From contig JARBJD010000111.1 in assembly GCA_033064195.1 (NCBI GenBank), forward strand, positions 150,680-214,679: 64,000 nucleotides of DNA, given 5' to 3'. This DNA is from Blattamonas nauphoetae. Its lineage: Eukaryota > Preaxostyla > Oxymonadida. Position numbers and translations under genes: made by a program. Shown one piece after another: positions 38,377 through 49,511 of the stretch; positions within the stretch are counted from its first letter, which is position 1, and each line of letters starts with the position of its first letter. The notes below the pieces were generated by a model. That model saw only the letters and a program-made list of their open reading frames with translations, ran no database searches and was not told the origin of the DNA.

Positions 38377-40877
38377 ATGGTCTTCTTCTCCGGCGGAAAG
38401 TCGAAAGATGACCAACAGAGACATAAATTCCAGCTCTTCCTCGCCATTCCAACACCAGGGGCGAGTCCGATGGCAGGACAGTCTGTCCAGTCGAAGTTCC
38501 TGAGCGAGCAAGTGAATCGAAAAGAGCCGAAATACACCAACGCAAGGCAGGTACAAGAAGCAATCAAGTTCTTGACCGAGAAAGAATGCAGGAAGAACAG
38601 AGAGTGCTTTTCTCTTGCCGATCAGCTTTCTTCTATCTTTCCCACACAAACAGCCAGATAAAGATGGGCGACTGCCTCCGAACAGCCAACCAGTGTGTGC
38701 CTTCTTTGCACGAGCGATGGGTTGTGTTTGCGCTGATGCGAGATATGGAACGAAAGACAAGTGCACATGGCGGACAGAACTCACAGGGTATGTCATTCAA
38801 ACTGAACTTTGCGAAAGCTACAAAAACACACGACATGTTCCGCGCCTACCTCCAACATGCGTATCTGCTCCTCTTGGACAAGGCAATCGGATTCGAGCGT
38901 GACTCGCGAGATGTTTACCAGCTGCTCCTTCACCAGTACCCAAACAGTGCGCAGGTGATCAGAGGATACGGAGCACTGCTGAGGGACATCTACAGAGACG
39001 ACGATACAGCTGTGCTGCTGTTCACAGAAGCTAACATCATCGAAGAAGACACGACAGTGACAGAGACGATGAGTAGAGTGAGTGGAGGAAGCAAGATGTC
39101 GAGCATTGCTGGACAGTCGAGTGGGCAACAGAAAAAGAAGAAGAAGAGGAACGACTCCGGCGCCACTCTCCACCTGGACGAGGGCGAGAAAGCACTCCTG
39201 CCTATGTTCATCCCCATTGTGATCATGTCGGGGATTGTGATTGTCGGGGTCATGGCGGCGATGTTTGTGGTTGTGCTGATGACGTTCACAGCGTGCAGTG
39301 TCACCACCAACCAGGTCAGCCACGTCGCAAACATGATCTCATCCATCCTCGATATGGTTCACTACTCCAACTTCTTCATGCTCCGCTCACAATACACAGA
39401 CGCTCAGCTGGAATCCATGAACGTGACCTTCATGCCCAGCATCAGTCTCATCACCAGAGTGTTCGAGAGGAGAGCAACCACGCTCGGCGAGGGTCTGGAC
39501 GAAGTGTCCCAGGAAGCTTCGGCGACGAATGAATTTTCAACGATAGAATTCGAAGGCATCCCCATCATCATCCCGCCGTACAATGAGGTCAAAGTCGGAT
39601 CCACCTCAGCGATGTGCATGACAGAGACACAAGTCGTGAACATGAACCTGATTGACCTGGTCAACAACATCGTCAACGTAGCTGCTCTCATCATCATCGA
39701 AGGATTCTGGAACACCGTGGAATGGCCTGGCCTCCCTGCCCAGCTCTACTTTGTGATTATGAACGGACCAGTGGCAGGGACACAGAAGATGAAAGCTGCG
39801 TGCATCGTTTTCACCGACAACTCCGAACAACAGTCGTTGGTCGTGCAGTACATCGACATCGCGGTTGGAGTAGCCTCGATTGTACTCCCTCTCATCGTCC
39901 TGATTGTGCAGAATGTACAGACCATCAACAAACTCAAGCGAGAGCGAAGGGAAGTTTTCTTCCAAATCGCAACTGCTTTGGAACAACGACGGGGAGCTGG
40001 ATTCAACGAAGAGGAGCTGGACCTAAACTCTGAACGAGGGCAGGTGAACGACGATGAGAAAATGAAAATGATGCTGATCTCACAAGGAATGGACCCACAG
40101 ATGATTGCGATGATGCAGATGCAAGGCATGTCGATTCAGCAGATTGCAGAAATGATAGGAAAGAAGAATCAGGACGAAGATGAGAACGAAGAAGACGAGG
40201 ATGAGAAGAAGAACGAGCTGAATGATGGCGAGAAGGAAGAGACAAAACACAGAAAGCGAAGAGAGAGGCCGAGGAGAAGAAGAAGGCAGAGGAGGAAGAG
40301 AAAGAAAAGAAAAAGAAGAAGGGCAGAAACGAACTGACACCGCGACAGATTGATCTGCTCAACAAAATCAACAAAATGTCAAACTTCATCCCAAACTCTT
40401 TCTACGTCCGCGTTGTGATTGGAATCATCCTAATCGTTGGCGGTGTGCTCACATTCTCAATTCAATTGCCTTGTCTCCTCATCTCTTCATCTCCTCTTCT
40501 CTTCTCATGTCTTTTCATCATTCTCCTTCTCTTTCTTCTCTCCAGGTGGAGTGTTCTTCTATTTGATTGCATATTTTGCGTGTAAGAACACAGTGAAGTT
40601 CAACAACTCTGTCATCCTCACCGCTTACAAAGTCTGTTTTCTCTCGTTTTATATTCTCTCCCCTCGCCTCTCACAGTGTGTCGTGGCGGAGCAGATGGGA
40701 TTACTTGGGATGAGTATCGCCAACTCGATCAACTACGAGATTCCTGGCATCTACACCGTCGTCCCATTCGCAGAAGGACCGTGGATCGACAGCAGACACC
40801 TATCATCTCGCATCCACTGCGCTTTAAAACCCAACACTATCGAACAGCTCAACATTCGGAACAGGGAGGACGACTGA
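38377..40877 (+). pseudogene. 5'-truncated, frameshifted TmcB-like copy
   Basis: This is related to the receptor at 26.9-31.9 kb. The TmcB helix EAIKFLTEKECRKNRECFSLADQL ends near 38630 and resumes in another frame at LRTANQCVPSLHERWVVF, so the ~30 residues present in the intact copy are missing. The reading frame from 38586 then encodes a transmembrane helix near 39190-39290, a sensor-like loop and a second helix (YIDIAVGVASIVLPLIVLIV). A second frame change lies between ~40150 and 40250, because the Lys/Glu coiled coil continues in the neighbouring frame (EAEEKKKAEEEE, then RQIDLLNKINKM). Two introns downstream still look spliceable (40443-40550 and about 40635-40678). The N-terminal membrane region of the family is absent. 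It is probably a pseudogene; assembly error at the two shift points is the alternative. Confidence 0.6.
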
Positions 40878-41141
40878 ACGTGAAGCAGGGGTGGAAGAGA
40901 ACGTCGATCTTGTGCGGAACATGGAGGTGCCATAGATCATCAGGAAACACCTCGATCAGAAAACCATCCATTGAATATTTCTTTCGACCATTGTAGTTTC
41001 ATTTCAAAGACCATTTCAACACAAATCACACATTTTTGAAGAATTCAATTGAGATCAAACCAGAAATTACACGTTTATTTGAAATCACTTGGAAAAGAAG
41101 TGTTTATGAGTAAAAAGGAGTGAAATTCGAGATCATCGGAA

Positions 41142-41430
41142 TAGGCATGGCTGACCGGCCAAAAGTGCCGGTCAGTGTCACCCGAGAGTAAGTAAAAGGG
41201 TCAGATCTCAGCATTACCATAAAACACATTCTATCATCGAGAAATTCGCGAACAAGCAGATATATCAGTCAATATTTACTAACTGATCTAGGCATGGCTG
41301 ACCGGCCAAAAGTGCCGGTCAGTGTCACCCTGGAATAATTAAAAGGGTCAGATCTCAGCTCTTCTATAAATCACTTTCTATAATCCAGAAATCGGCGAGC
41401 AAGCGGATATACATATCAAGATTTGCTTGC
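41142..41430 (+). repeat. Two tandem copies of repeat family A (147-bp period)
   Basis: TAGGCATGGCTGACCGGCC begins at 41142 and again at 41289. About 140 bp of sequence after each start are similar, including AAAAGGGTCAGATCTCAGC. The ends match, in the opposite orientation, the outer ends of the repeats at 44187 and 47211. Confidence 0.85.
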
Positions 41431-41463
41431 AGAAGCCGATCGGAAGCCTCCTTTTTCCGTATC

Positions 41464-42932
41464 ATGGAGATATCCTACAACAATGGGATTGTTGATCTCA
41501 CATCACATTCACCAACATACCACGAATCGATCAGCAAACACAGCCCAAAGATCTCCACGATGTTGACGGAGCGAGTGCTTTTGCAATCGTGAAACTTTAT
41601 GCTCTCGACCAGGTTTCACGTCGTGACTCGTAGTCAAGCACAAGCCAAGACTCCGACACAATCTGGCTCTTCGAAAGCTCACCGCACTTACCATCTCTGT
41701 CAATATGTCTTGATTTGTACGCACTTTCCTTTCACTTTTCATCATTTTACCTCATTTTCCTTGATCGCCTCTGTGCTTTCAGACTGATGTTGAGAATGAA
41801 CTGTTCTCCTTTCTGCTTCGTGATCGCTCTTTTGTACATCGAGTGTCTCCGGACAGACTGTGGCGTGCGCTTCACCTCTCACAACGCCCACACCCTCTTC
41901 CTCACAGCGTTTCATCTCCTCTCCTTTTCATCTTCCCTTCAGCACCGTTGTCTCCACAAAGTATCTCGACGACCAATTTTTCTTCAACAAGCACTACGCC
42001 CACCTCGGAGGCATCGCTCCGACTATCTTCAACGACATGGAGCGTACCCTCCTGTCGCTCCTTGTGTACTCGCTCCCCTTTGACGTCTGTCACTTCGAGC
42101 AGTTTTTCCACAGGATCCGCGACACTGTAGATCCACCGCTGGCAGGCTCGCAGCTTTCTGCCAAAACGGAGTCATCAGACTTGTCGATCGACACGAAACA
42201 ACCTTCCAATCTGGAAAGTGTGTTCATCATTGTTCTATGAAGTCTCTCTGCTTCTCATCATGTTTCCCAACCTCTCCTTTCAGTCTCCACTCCGTTTTCT
42301 TCCATATCGACGCTGTCTTCGCTGACCGTGCACTCCAAAGTGTTTATTCCAGCCAGTCGGCGTCTCAGCGAAGACCGCGAACGCCACAAACTCGAAGCGC
42401 AGCGGGAAAGCTTCTTGATGGCCCAGGAAGACTTCAGTGCCATCCCGCCGACGCCCCCTCACATCACCGCCGAGTCTGGCTCTTTCCCGCCCGTTCCACA
42501 GACTAAATCGCTTGATGTTGCACACTATTTCTATCCTCTGCCCCAAACCCTATCATATTCACTATTTCGGTACCGATCGTATGGATCTGTCCAACAGACA
42601 CTGTCGTGGGGAAATAACGGTTCACCCCACCTGCGTCGTCGCCCAATGATCCCGAGGGACTAACAGGCAGCTTCTTCTTCACTGACAAACAGTCATCCCT
42701 GCCGCCCGTGACGCACCCCACAACAACTTCCTTCGCCTTCCCGCTCGCCCATCTTCTGCAGATGAAAGGCATCCAGCCGTCCTCTTATTTGTTTCCGACC
42801 CTTCCACCGTCGCTTGCTGTCACTCCTCCTGTCGGCACCAGCGTTTCGCCCGTGTTCTTCTCCCCGACACAACCAGCGCCATCGCCAGCCACGCTTGCCA
42901 ACCCGACTGCCCCCGCACCCCAACACAGCTGA
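41464..42932 (+). CDS. Pho80/PCL-like cyclin with proline-rich tail
   Basis: A cyclin box is clear. ISVNILMLRMNCSPFCFVIALLYIE is followed by NAHTLFLTA, then after an intron TVVSTKYLDDQFFFNKHYAHLGGI and NDMERTLLSLLVYSLPF. The KYxDDxxxxNxxYAxxGGI block is characteristic of Pho80/cyclin-P/U-type partners of CDK5/Pho85-like kinases. Introns are seen at 41707-41782, 41909-41942, 42218-42283 and 42620-42666. Past the box is a Pro/Ser/Thr-rich tail running to TGA at 42930-42932. One junction between the first ATG (MEISYNNGIV, 41464) and the cyclin box could not be resolved: the frame must change near 41600, so there is an extra intron or an indel. Inverted copies of repeat family A flank the gene. 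Confidence 0.7.
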
Positions 42933-43732
42933 TCCTGCCGTACTCTCCGCTTCCAAAGCTCGTGCTCAATTGTCTCTCGCCTAATTGATCAGATGCGGTG
43001 CTGGAGAAGACACCGGCCCAGCCTGCTCAGCACACCTTGGGACTGCAGCGATTGAACCTCAACAGCCACGCGCTGCTCCCCTCTCTCTCCTGAAGAGCAC
43101 AGGCGAGTCTGTCAGCACTCCCAACCTCACTGATCGCCACCCCCCAGCTGGACAGGACAGACGCAGCTGACGTGCTTCGGAGCTCGTCGGCTGCTCCCCT
43201 CCTTACGCACTGCACGGACGGGGCGAGTTCTCAGCCAGCCGAGCAGAAGCTTCCCACTACGATCACCGTTCTTGGAACACAGCCAGCCTCCAAACCCCGC
43301 TTGTCTCTTCTGATCCGTCAATCTCCTCCAGCACGGTCGCCTGGACGGACACAGCCCTCCCCAACATAACTCCTCACCCTCCCGCACTTCACAAAACTCG
43401 CTGTCGATCCCAATCCATCAGCGGACTCGCAGCACGTGCTGGATCGACCACTCTCGGTGGTCCTCCCGCAGGCCGAGCGCACCCCACCCACAAAGCAGAC
43501 CACTCCCAATTCACCGTTCGTTCTCCCCCTTCCTCCCCTCGCTGCCGCAGAAGCACCCGACGTCCTGAAGGCACCACCCCTCCTGACCACGCCGTCCCCA
43601 ACACCCTTCACACCACTCGCCCCTCGCCCTGTCCTACACCCCTCTCGTCCATCCATCGCCCACCAAACAAGAGTCGAATGCTCTCCCTCCCCCGTCAGAG
43701 TACTCCTCATTCGTGTGCTCCTCCACTAAAGT
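42933..43732 (+). other. GC-rich, Pro/Ser/Thr-rich open stretches after the cyclin gene
   Basis: Both strands are fairly open because of C-rich composition. The plus-strand frame from 43436 reads as Pro/Thr/Ala-rich low complexity like the cyclin tail. It may be a former extension of that tail. I find no domain and no convincing start, so I do not call it a gene. Confidence 0.35.
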
Positions 43733-44078
43733 CTGCCATCGATTTGGTGGGCACGAAGTGGGGAGGAAAGAAGTGATGACAGCAATGAGTAGTGGCGTCG
43801 TTCCCACTTCATTCATAAAGTGTTTCAATCCTCTTCAAAACTCTGTGATTCAAAAAAAGCCGAAGTGAGAAAACAAGAGTGTTAACTTAACTTGGAGAAT
43901 ACGAAAAAATGTCAAAGAGCAACCCATAATTGCCTTTTGTACTTATAACTGGTAAAAATGTCCAAGAATAAGTTAGCAAGAGATGAATAGAAGTGAAAAT
44001 TATACATTTGTTGTATATCCGAAGACAGATCACGAATACTCACGGTATCGATGCGAAATGCAGTTTTCGATGAATCCA

Positions 44079-44187
44079 CTTCGGAGAAATGGTAACTCTG
44101 GATTATGGGTTCCCTCATTTCTCCGGTCAGTGACCGTCAGTACTTTTCGATGAAAACTGACCGGTCAGTGCCGGTCAGCCATGCCTA
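44079..44187 (-). repeat. Repeat family A, inverted copy 1
   Basis: This block contains GACCGGTCAGTGCCGGTC palindromic units and ends in AGCCATGCCTA, the reverse complement of the 41142 and 41289 ends. About 109 bp are nearly identical to 47103-47211, beginning at CTTCGGAGAAATGG. Confidence 0.85.
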
Positions 44188-44457
44188 AACTGATCCCGTT
44201 TGGCAACCTTATTTCCATTGTTTCTGCTCGCCGAAAAAAAAGACAGGATGGATCAAGTCTGTCTCGCGAAATTTTGCTTAAACGAAAACTTTAATCGGAA
44301 GCGGTTGCACAAATGGTTCATTTTCTCCTCCTCACGTCAGTTTTAGATTGAAACCTCTATGGTATCAACTCTGATCCCTCCGTCTTCATCTCATAAGTGT
44401 GTTCATCTTTCACAGTATTCTCCTCTTCTAACCCTTACATTTTCTCCACAGTGCACA

Positions 44458-46702
44458 TGGTAGTAGGATATCTCGAAAATGAGAAAAGAAGCGTGCTCAG
44501 GAAGCTTGCAGTTGACGAAAGATGTCAGAAGGAGATGAGTGAAAGAAAGATGCAGATTCCATCAGCTGAAGAAGCAAAGATAAGAAATAGAACACGGAGT
44601 GAGAATAAAGAAACAGGAGAAGATGTGAAGTTGGTTCAAATACACACACAAATCCTATTCTATCCGACGATTCCAGAAGAGCCACTTCCCTACAGAATCC
44701 GGCAAGACAGTCAACCTCTCCTCCAATGTCCTGTCAATTCTCGCAGACAGACACAAGATCTGGCACTTTCAGTGGATTGTGATTTGGAGTGTTCGTCGTG
44801 TATGCCTCACGCCCATTTTAGGGGAATTGCCCCTCTCGGACATTTGTGGATATTGTTCGAATTAATTACTTTCGTTATTCTCGCCAACATTCACCTCTCT
44901 TCATCCCCGCTCCGTCTTTCTCCTTTCCCAGATTTTGATGTGTGTGGATCAATGCCAGGAGTAGTGCGACAACGTGTGCTCCTCATCGACCGACCACTCT
45001 GCGTGTGGTTCCTGCCTCACTGGCTGCATCCAACAGTGTGTACCAGAGCGTGAGGATTGCCTCATCCAATGCGAATCCGAGTCCATCTCAAACAAGGGAA
45101 CCAACGCGTGTCTCAATGCCTGCAAACAAAATGCAGAGAAATGCTTGGCTCTGTCATCGTCAGAATGCATCGATGAATGCTCGCATGCACGGAGCGAGTC
45201 GTAAGATGTGAACCAGTAACTTGGCATTTGTATGATGGGCAAGGCGTCGGAATGCGGCAACCACGTATCAGAATGCGACACACTTTGCCTGATGAAGTTT
45301 GGGGGACACGAAAACCAGACTTTCTCGTCCTTCTATTCGGCTGCTGTGCAGAACGCAACAAACACGACCAGACGGGACAACACAACGTCAAACACCACGC
45401 ATTCTTCGCCAATCGATGCCCACTTTGCTGATATGGTGCGGGAAACGGAAGCATCGCTGGAAACGTGCCTCGGAACTTGTACCAACACGATCATGTCGTT
45501 TCAGGTGTCGCTGGACTCTTTCTGCACTCAAAAGTGTGTCGATGTGAAGGAAAACTCGCAAAAGAGCAACACGATCCAATCCATCGCTGTGGATCGTCCT
45601 CTCCAATCTCGGGATGGCAACGAGGACACTCCCAAAACTGAAGACGATGAGATACCCGAAGACGAGCTGGTCGGCTCAACCTGGATGTCAAAATGCCGAC
45701 TGCACAACATGCCGATCTGCATTTCCGAATTTGATGGCTGCTACTTCAGCTGCAAAGACGAGTTCGTCAAGCCGTCCATGTCTCGTCTGTCTGACGCGAA
45801 AATGCGATCACCAGCGAACAATCGCACAAAAGAAGGGAAGGAAGGCAACACAGAAGGTCTTGCAGCCGAAATGGGCCGTCTGAATGATTTTGAGACGGTT
45901 CGCAAAAATGCCAAAGAACGAGTTCGGAAGGGCATCGATGACCTTAAAGCGACCGAAGAGAAGTACAACCAAGACGGAGAGAGGCTGAAGCAGCAAGGAG
46001 AAGAACTGAAGAAGAAGGCAGAGTCGATGAAACAGTAAAGGAAGGATCTCGAACACACAAGCAGCGAGTTCCGGCAAAGGGGCAGAGACGATCAAGAACG
46101 ACACGCAGCGAATCTGAAGAAGGAACGCGATGAAATGTGGAAGACAGGAAAGGAAGAAATCGAGCATGCACACGAAGAAGAAAAGGAAGCTATATCGGCA
46201 GCCGAAGCGAAAGCGAAGGAAGCCAAGAAAAGGATGGTGGCTCGCTTCAACAATCTGAAGAAGGAGGAAGAGTCGGTGCTCTCCGCCGCTAAAGACAAGC
46301 TGGCTGCTCTGGGAATGAAGATGCGCGCTGCCCAGCTGGCTCGCTCGCCAGAACAGGAAAAAAGGAGAAAGAAGAGTGAAAACAACGCGTCTCCAAGAAG
46401 CAGGTGGTGCAGATGAAAGTAGCGGATCAGCGGGAGAAGCGCCTCAAGGTCGAGCACAAGCGGTAGCTCCAGAGGAGAACGGACGAGGACAGACGAGAGC
46501 AGCTTCTGATCAAACAGAACACAGAGCGGGCACGCCTTTCGCGGCTGGAAGAGGAGAAGGAGCAGCTGCGACGCGAGAAGCGCGAGTTCGAATCGAGGCA
46601 GGATGACGAGCGAGTTGTGGTGATTCAGTCAGTTATGTGCTACGGGGTCGTCATACTCGTCGTCTTGATCGGTACAAAGGATGAGTTGATGGAGACAAGA
46701 TG
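44458..46702 (+). pseudogene. Cys-rich, coiled-coil, single-pass membrane protein gene with in-frame stops
   Basis: From about 44940 one frame runs to 46416. It encodes a Cys-rich ectodomain with regular CxxxC pairs (CDNVC, CGSCLTGCIQQC, CLNACKQ, CIDEC, later CLGTC, CKDE), then a Lys/Glu coiled coil from ~45900. The frame is broken by TAG after CQE (~44964), TAA at 45202-45204, TAA at 45217-45219 and TAA at 46036-46038, yet its character continues unchanged across each. After an A-run near 46360 the coiled coil continues in a neighbouring frame, past a TGA and a TAG, to EEKEQLRREKREFESRQDDE. A transmembrane helix (VMCYGVVILVVLIG) and TGA at 46700-46702 follow. Upstream (44458 on) a further open stretch may be a first exon. 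A surface protein is inferred. It is most simply a pseudogene; see findings for the alternative. Confidence 0.55.
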
Positions 46703-47102
46703 AAGAGAGATGTGATGCGGGGAGAGGGGTCCAGGAGATAAAACAAGCGATGGAATGAAGGAGAGGATGTTGAGAGACGAAGGAAGAAGAGATCATAACT
46801 ACGTGTCCATTATTCAACCTTTTTAACATTTTCCGACTCTTCCACTTCGTAAATTGACTTCATGTGAATTGAAAATCTGATGGATTCACGACTGTTTCAC
46901 AAGAGGGCAAATATGTGACTGACAGGTCGGATCGAACCCATCGATCGTACTTTGTCTCTCTGAACTCCAAGAACAGGTATTTGAAAGTTCTTTCTTATTG
47001 AATGTGATTTAATTACCACGAATAGAGTCATTTCTGTGTCTGATTCCGGATTTCTATCACACCTCATGTCAATAACTCATTTCTCTGTTTAACCGGAGAA
47101 GA

Positions 47103-47211
47103 CTTCGGAGAAATGGTAAATTCCGATTATGGGTTCCGATATTTCTCCGGTCAGTGACCGTCAGTACTTTTCGGCGAAAACTGACCGGTCAGTGCCGGTC
47201 AGCCATGCCTA
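47103..47211 (-). repeat. Repeat family A, inverted copy 2
   Basis: Near-identical to 44079-44187, including the GACCGGTCAGTGCCGGTC palindromes, and ending in AGCCATGCCTA. Confidence 0.85.
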
Positions 47212-48246
47212 CATCGGAATTAATTCATCGTGGTTTTAGATTAAATGGATTGTGCGCGGGTTTATGTATTTTACGCGGGTTTCTGAGGGCACTATGAAAA
47301 GATGAGAAGAGAGAAAAACAGACTTTTGACTCGAAATCCAAGTTCTCCTTCACTTTCAAGAATCGGATTGCTGGAGTCCATCAAACCAAAAGAGACACCA
47401 GAAGAGGAAGCTAAGCAAAATATGTTCAAAGGAAAAAACCGAAAGAAGAAGTATTTTCCTTTGAATCTTGATAGTGCTGTCACCAAACCGCCGGTTTTCA
47501 ATAAACCGCCTAAAATCGAGATTTTTTCTGAGAAATGTTGTTTCGGTGAGGAAATAATGCTGAAAAAAATTTGGAGGTAAAGACCAGTAGTATAGAAGAA
47601 GATTAAGGAACCAATCTGAAATAATCGTTGAAAATCAAAACTAAAAGTCAAGTCCGATTGACCATTTTTGAATCTTGTATTAAAAGGAATTTATGACATT
47701 TTGATGACATCAATATTTGGCCTAAATTCTAAAAATATGTCCAATATTTTGACCTCGTGAAAAACGTCCATTTTGAAGTAAATTTTTGCTTTATTTCGAA
47801 AATTTAGTCACTTTTTTCGACTTTTTGATTTTTTCAATATGACTAATTTGGCGCTTATTTGGGAACCTGATTGAGAAAATTCTTGAAACAAAAACTAAAA
47901 TCTCGAGGACGATGTGACTCATCGATCAAAAGAAACTAGATGATAATCGGTAGAGTATTCGTCGAGATCTGAGTTATTCTTCGTTCAAAAAAGTTCGAAA
48001 AAAAGTGAACCTCTTTTGAGAAAACACTCGTATCTCGACAACGAGCAGAGATCGGGACTCGAAACCACTCGCAATCGACAGAGGACTCGATTTTGCATAT
48101 AGGCAAAAAAAGTGCAAAACCTTAGGGAGGGAGGAAGCTGGTGGTTTTTATTGCCTGGTGTGTTGGTAAGTCCCTAAGGCCCAGGGTTGCGATCCCTGTT
48201 TCTGACATTTATCTCATTTTTTGCAATCCGACGTCGGACAAATTAT

Positions 48247-48320
48247 TGCTTCCTCCGGGGTTCGAACCTGGGACTCCTAGCCTAGTGGTACGTGCACTTA
48301 CCACTCGACTACTCGTCCCT
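48247..48320 (-). ncRNA. tRNA-like sequence (pol III A and B boxes), probably not functional
   Basis: On the minus strand TAGTCGAGTGG fits an A box and GGTTCGAACCC is a perfect B box at tRNA spacing, with a T-arm having one mismatch. The 7-nt segments where an acceptor stem should form do not pair, so this is unlikely to be a functional tRNA. A second, weaker tRNA-like stretch (A-box-like, then GGGTTGCGATCCC) lies on the plus strand at about 48145-48205. A 9-bp inverted repeat (GGAGGAAGC and GCTTCCTCC) brackets the pair. Confidence 0.35.
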
Positions 48321-48691
48321 AATTTTCCGAGGATTTACCCTGGCTATATATCTGTGTAGAGGGGTTTTAATGACGATTTTTAAAAAGTTACGGGACACTT
48401 CAAAATCAAGTTTTGAAAACAGTAGTTGTTCGTCAAATCAACTTCAAATTTCACAGAATGGATGTTAAACAGGATATAAAAACGATTTTCCAAAAATTTT
48501 TGAACAATTTTGATTTTTGCCAGATATCAATTTTTGGTGACATGGAAAAATGAAGAAAAATCGATGTTCTCAGATCTTGGTCAAACTCTCATCTAAGGTC
48601 ATATCCGACACGCTCTTTCGATTGGTGCAAGAATTATTGAAATCGGATCGGTAGTTATGGAGAAATTTCACTTTTGAAACAACAAAGGAGA

Positions 48692-48720
48692 TTTTTTATT
48701 TTTCGAATTTTTTATTTTGT
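48692..48720 (+). promoter_or_regulatory. Putative element-wide promoter motif (example at first gene)
   Basis: GATTTTTTATTTTTCG and AATTTTTTATTTTG stand just before the ATG at 48726. The same T-run/ATTTTT pattern, read on the coding strand, lies within about 35 bp upstream of the genes starting at 49263, 50761, 53378, 55290, 55631, 55977, 56607, 57610, 58895 and 60923. It is not seen before host genes. Confidence 0.65.
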
Positions 48721-48725
48721 ACTAA

Positions 48726-49217
48726 ATGACACAGCTAGAACTCATCGAAGAACTTGAACAAATTTTAGAATACACTAATCCCAATCGAAAGGACAGTGAT
48801 ATAATGAATTTCCTGAGTCAGAATCATTTGTTTCTAATGAAATTAGGATTGTGGAAACCAGAACTGATTGTCAATTTCAAAACTTTAAAACAATTATTCC
48901 AAAAATATGTTGACATCGATAATCCAACTTGGATGAACTATGACACAAAGAAATGGCGACGAAACCAACCTCAACTGATCTGTCAAATAGCGAACGTCAG
49001 AAAACTTTCCTGTGCATCGGAGGAGTTATACGTCAGACTATCGAAAGAACAGATCAGTCAAATGGTGAAGAACATGTTGAGATCATATCCTCCAAGTTTC
49101 TCGAAGATGAAACCAGAATCGTTCGAATATTATCGACCAATCTGTGCCGAAATCTGGATGAAGTACGTGAAAAGAAAAGTACCAAATTGGTTTCTTCAAA
49201 ATGATCAACAGAAATAA
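48726..49217 (+). CDS. Element protein, unknown (163 aa)
   Basis: This is the first gene of the provirus. It is mostly helical, with MTQLELIEELEQILEYTNPN and a basic Lys/Trp-containing C-terminus (WMKYVKRKVPNWF). Two T-rich ATTTTTTATTTT motifs lie 8-34 bp upstream of the ATG. I do not recognise the family. Confidence 0.7.
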   Translation: MTQLELIEELEQILEYTNPNRKDSDIMNFLSQNHLFLMKLGLWKPELIVNFKTLKQLFQKYVDIDNPTWMNYDTKKWRRNQPQLICQIANVRKLSCASEELYVRLSKEQISQMVKNMLRSYPPSFSKMKPESFEYYRPICAEIWMKYVKRKVPNWFLQNDQQK

Positions 49218-49262
49218 AACTCGTTGTTATTTTTTATTTTTGATTTTTTTAATTTGTATTAA

Positions 49263-49511
49263 ATGAATCCAACTGAAGAGAATCGTGAGAGGCGCCAAAC
49301 TCCAGCGAGTTTGATGTACAAAGAAAGACGTCGAGAATGTTCAGAACAAGCATTAATTGAATCAATGAGAGAAGAGAACTGTTCGCTAGTCTCTGAGTAT
49401 GTCAGAAATAATGTGCCGGTGACGTATGTTCATGAGGGATTGTCATTTTTTAATTTCTATGAAAGAGCAACCAAAAATGAATCGACAAAAATACAATTCA
49501 CAAATGATTGA
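49263..49511 (+). CDS. Element protein, unknown (82 aa), overlaps next gene
   Basis: A short Arg/Glu-rich protein beginning MNPTEENRERRQTPAS. It is preceded by ATTTTTTATTTTT at ~49229-49241, like the other element genes. Its last ~50 bp overlap the start of the S74 gene in the +1 frame, and the overlap contains a T6 run. The two may be separate overlapping genes, one protein made by frameshifting, or one gene split by an indel. Confidence 0.6.
   Translation: MNPTEENRERRQTPASLMYKERRRECSEQALIESMREENCSLVSEYVRNNVPVTYVHEGLSFFNFYERATKNESTKIQFTND

Larger units (their letters stand above)
46703..48691. other. Gene-poor AT-rich stretch before the provirus
   Basis: This stretch holds the repeat at 47103-47211, a 92-codon open frame at 47302-47580 with no recognisable feature, and long A/T-rich tracts (47.6-48.1 and 48.36-48.7 kb). 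It also holds the tRNA-like pair at 48.13-48.32 kb. I see no supported protein gene. The left end of the Maverick element must lie somewhere in the second half, but I could not recognise a terminal inverted repeat. Confidence 0.5.

Noticed and set aside
47302-47580. 92-codon open frame between repeat and provirus
   Set aside because: Lys-rich, no domain, no splice partners, and located in AT-rich sequence where such frames are expected by chance.
1-48000. Genome-wide stop-codon reassignment
   Set aside because: TAA, TAG and TGA each terminate well-defined proteins here (Nopp140-like and TM2 with TAA; TmcB-like and CDC20-like with TAG; serpin, SPT3-like and TUG-like with TGA).
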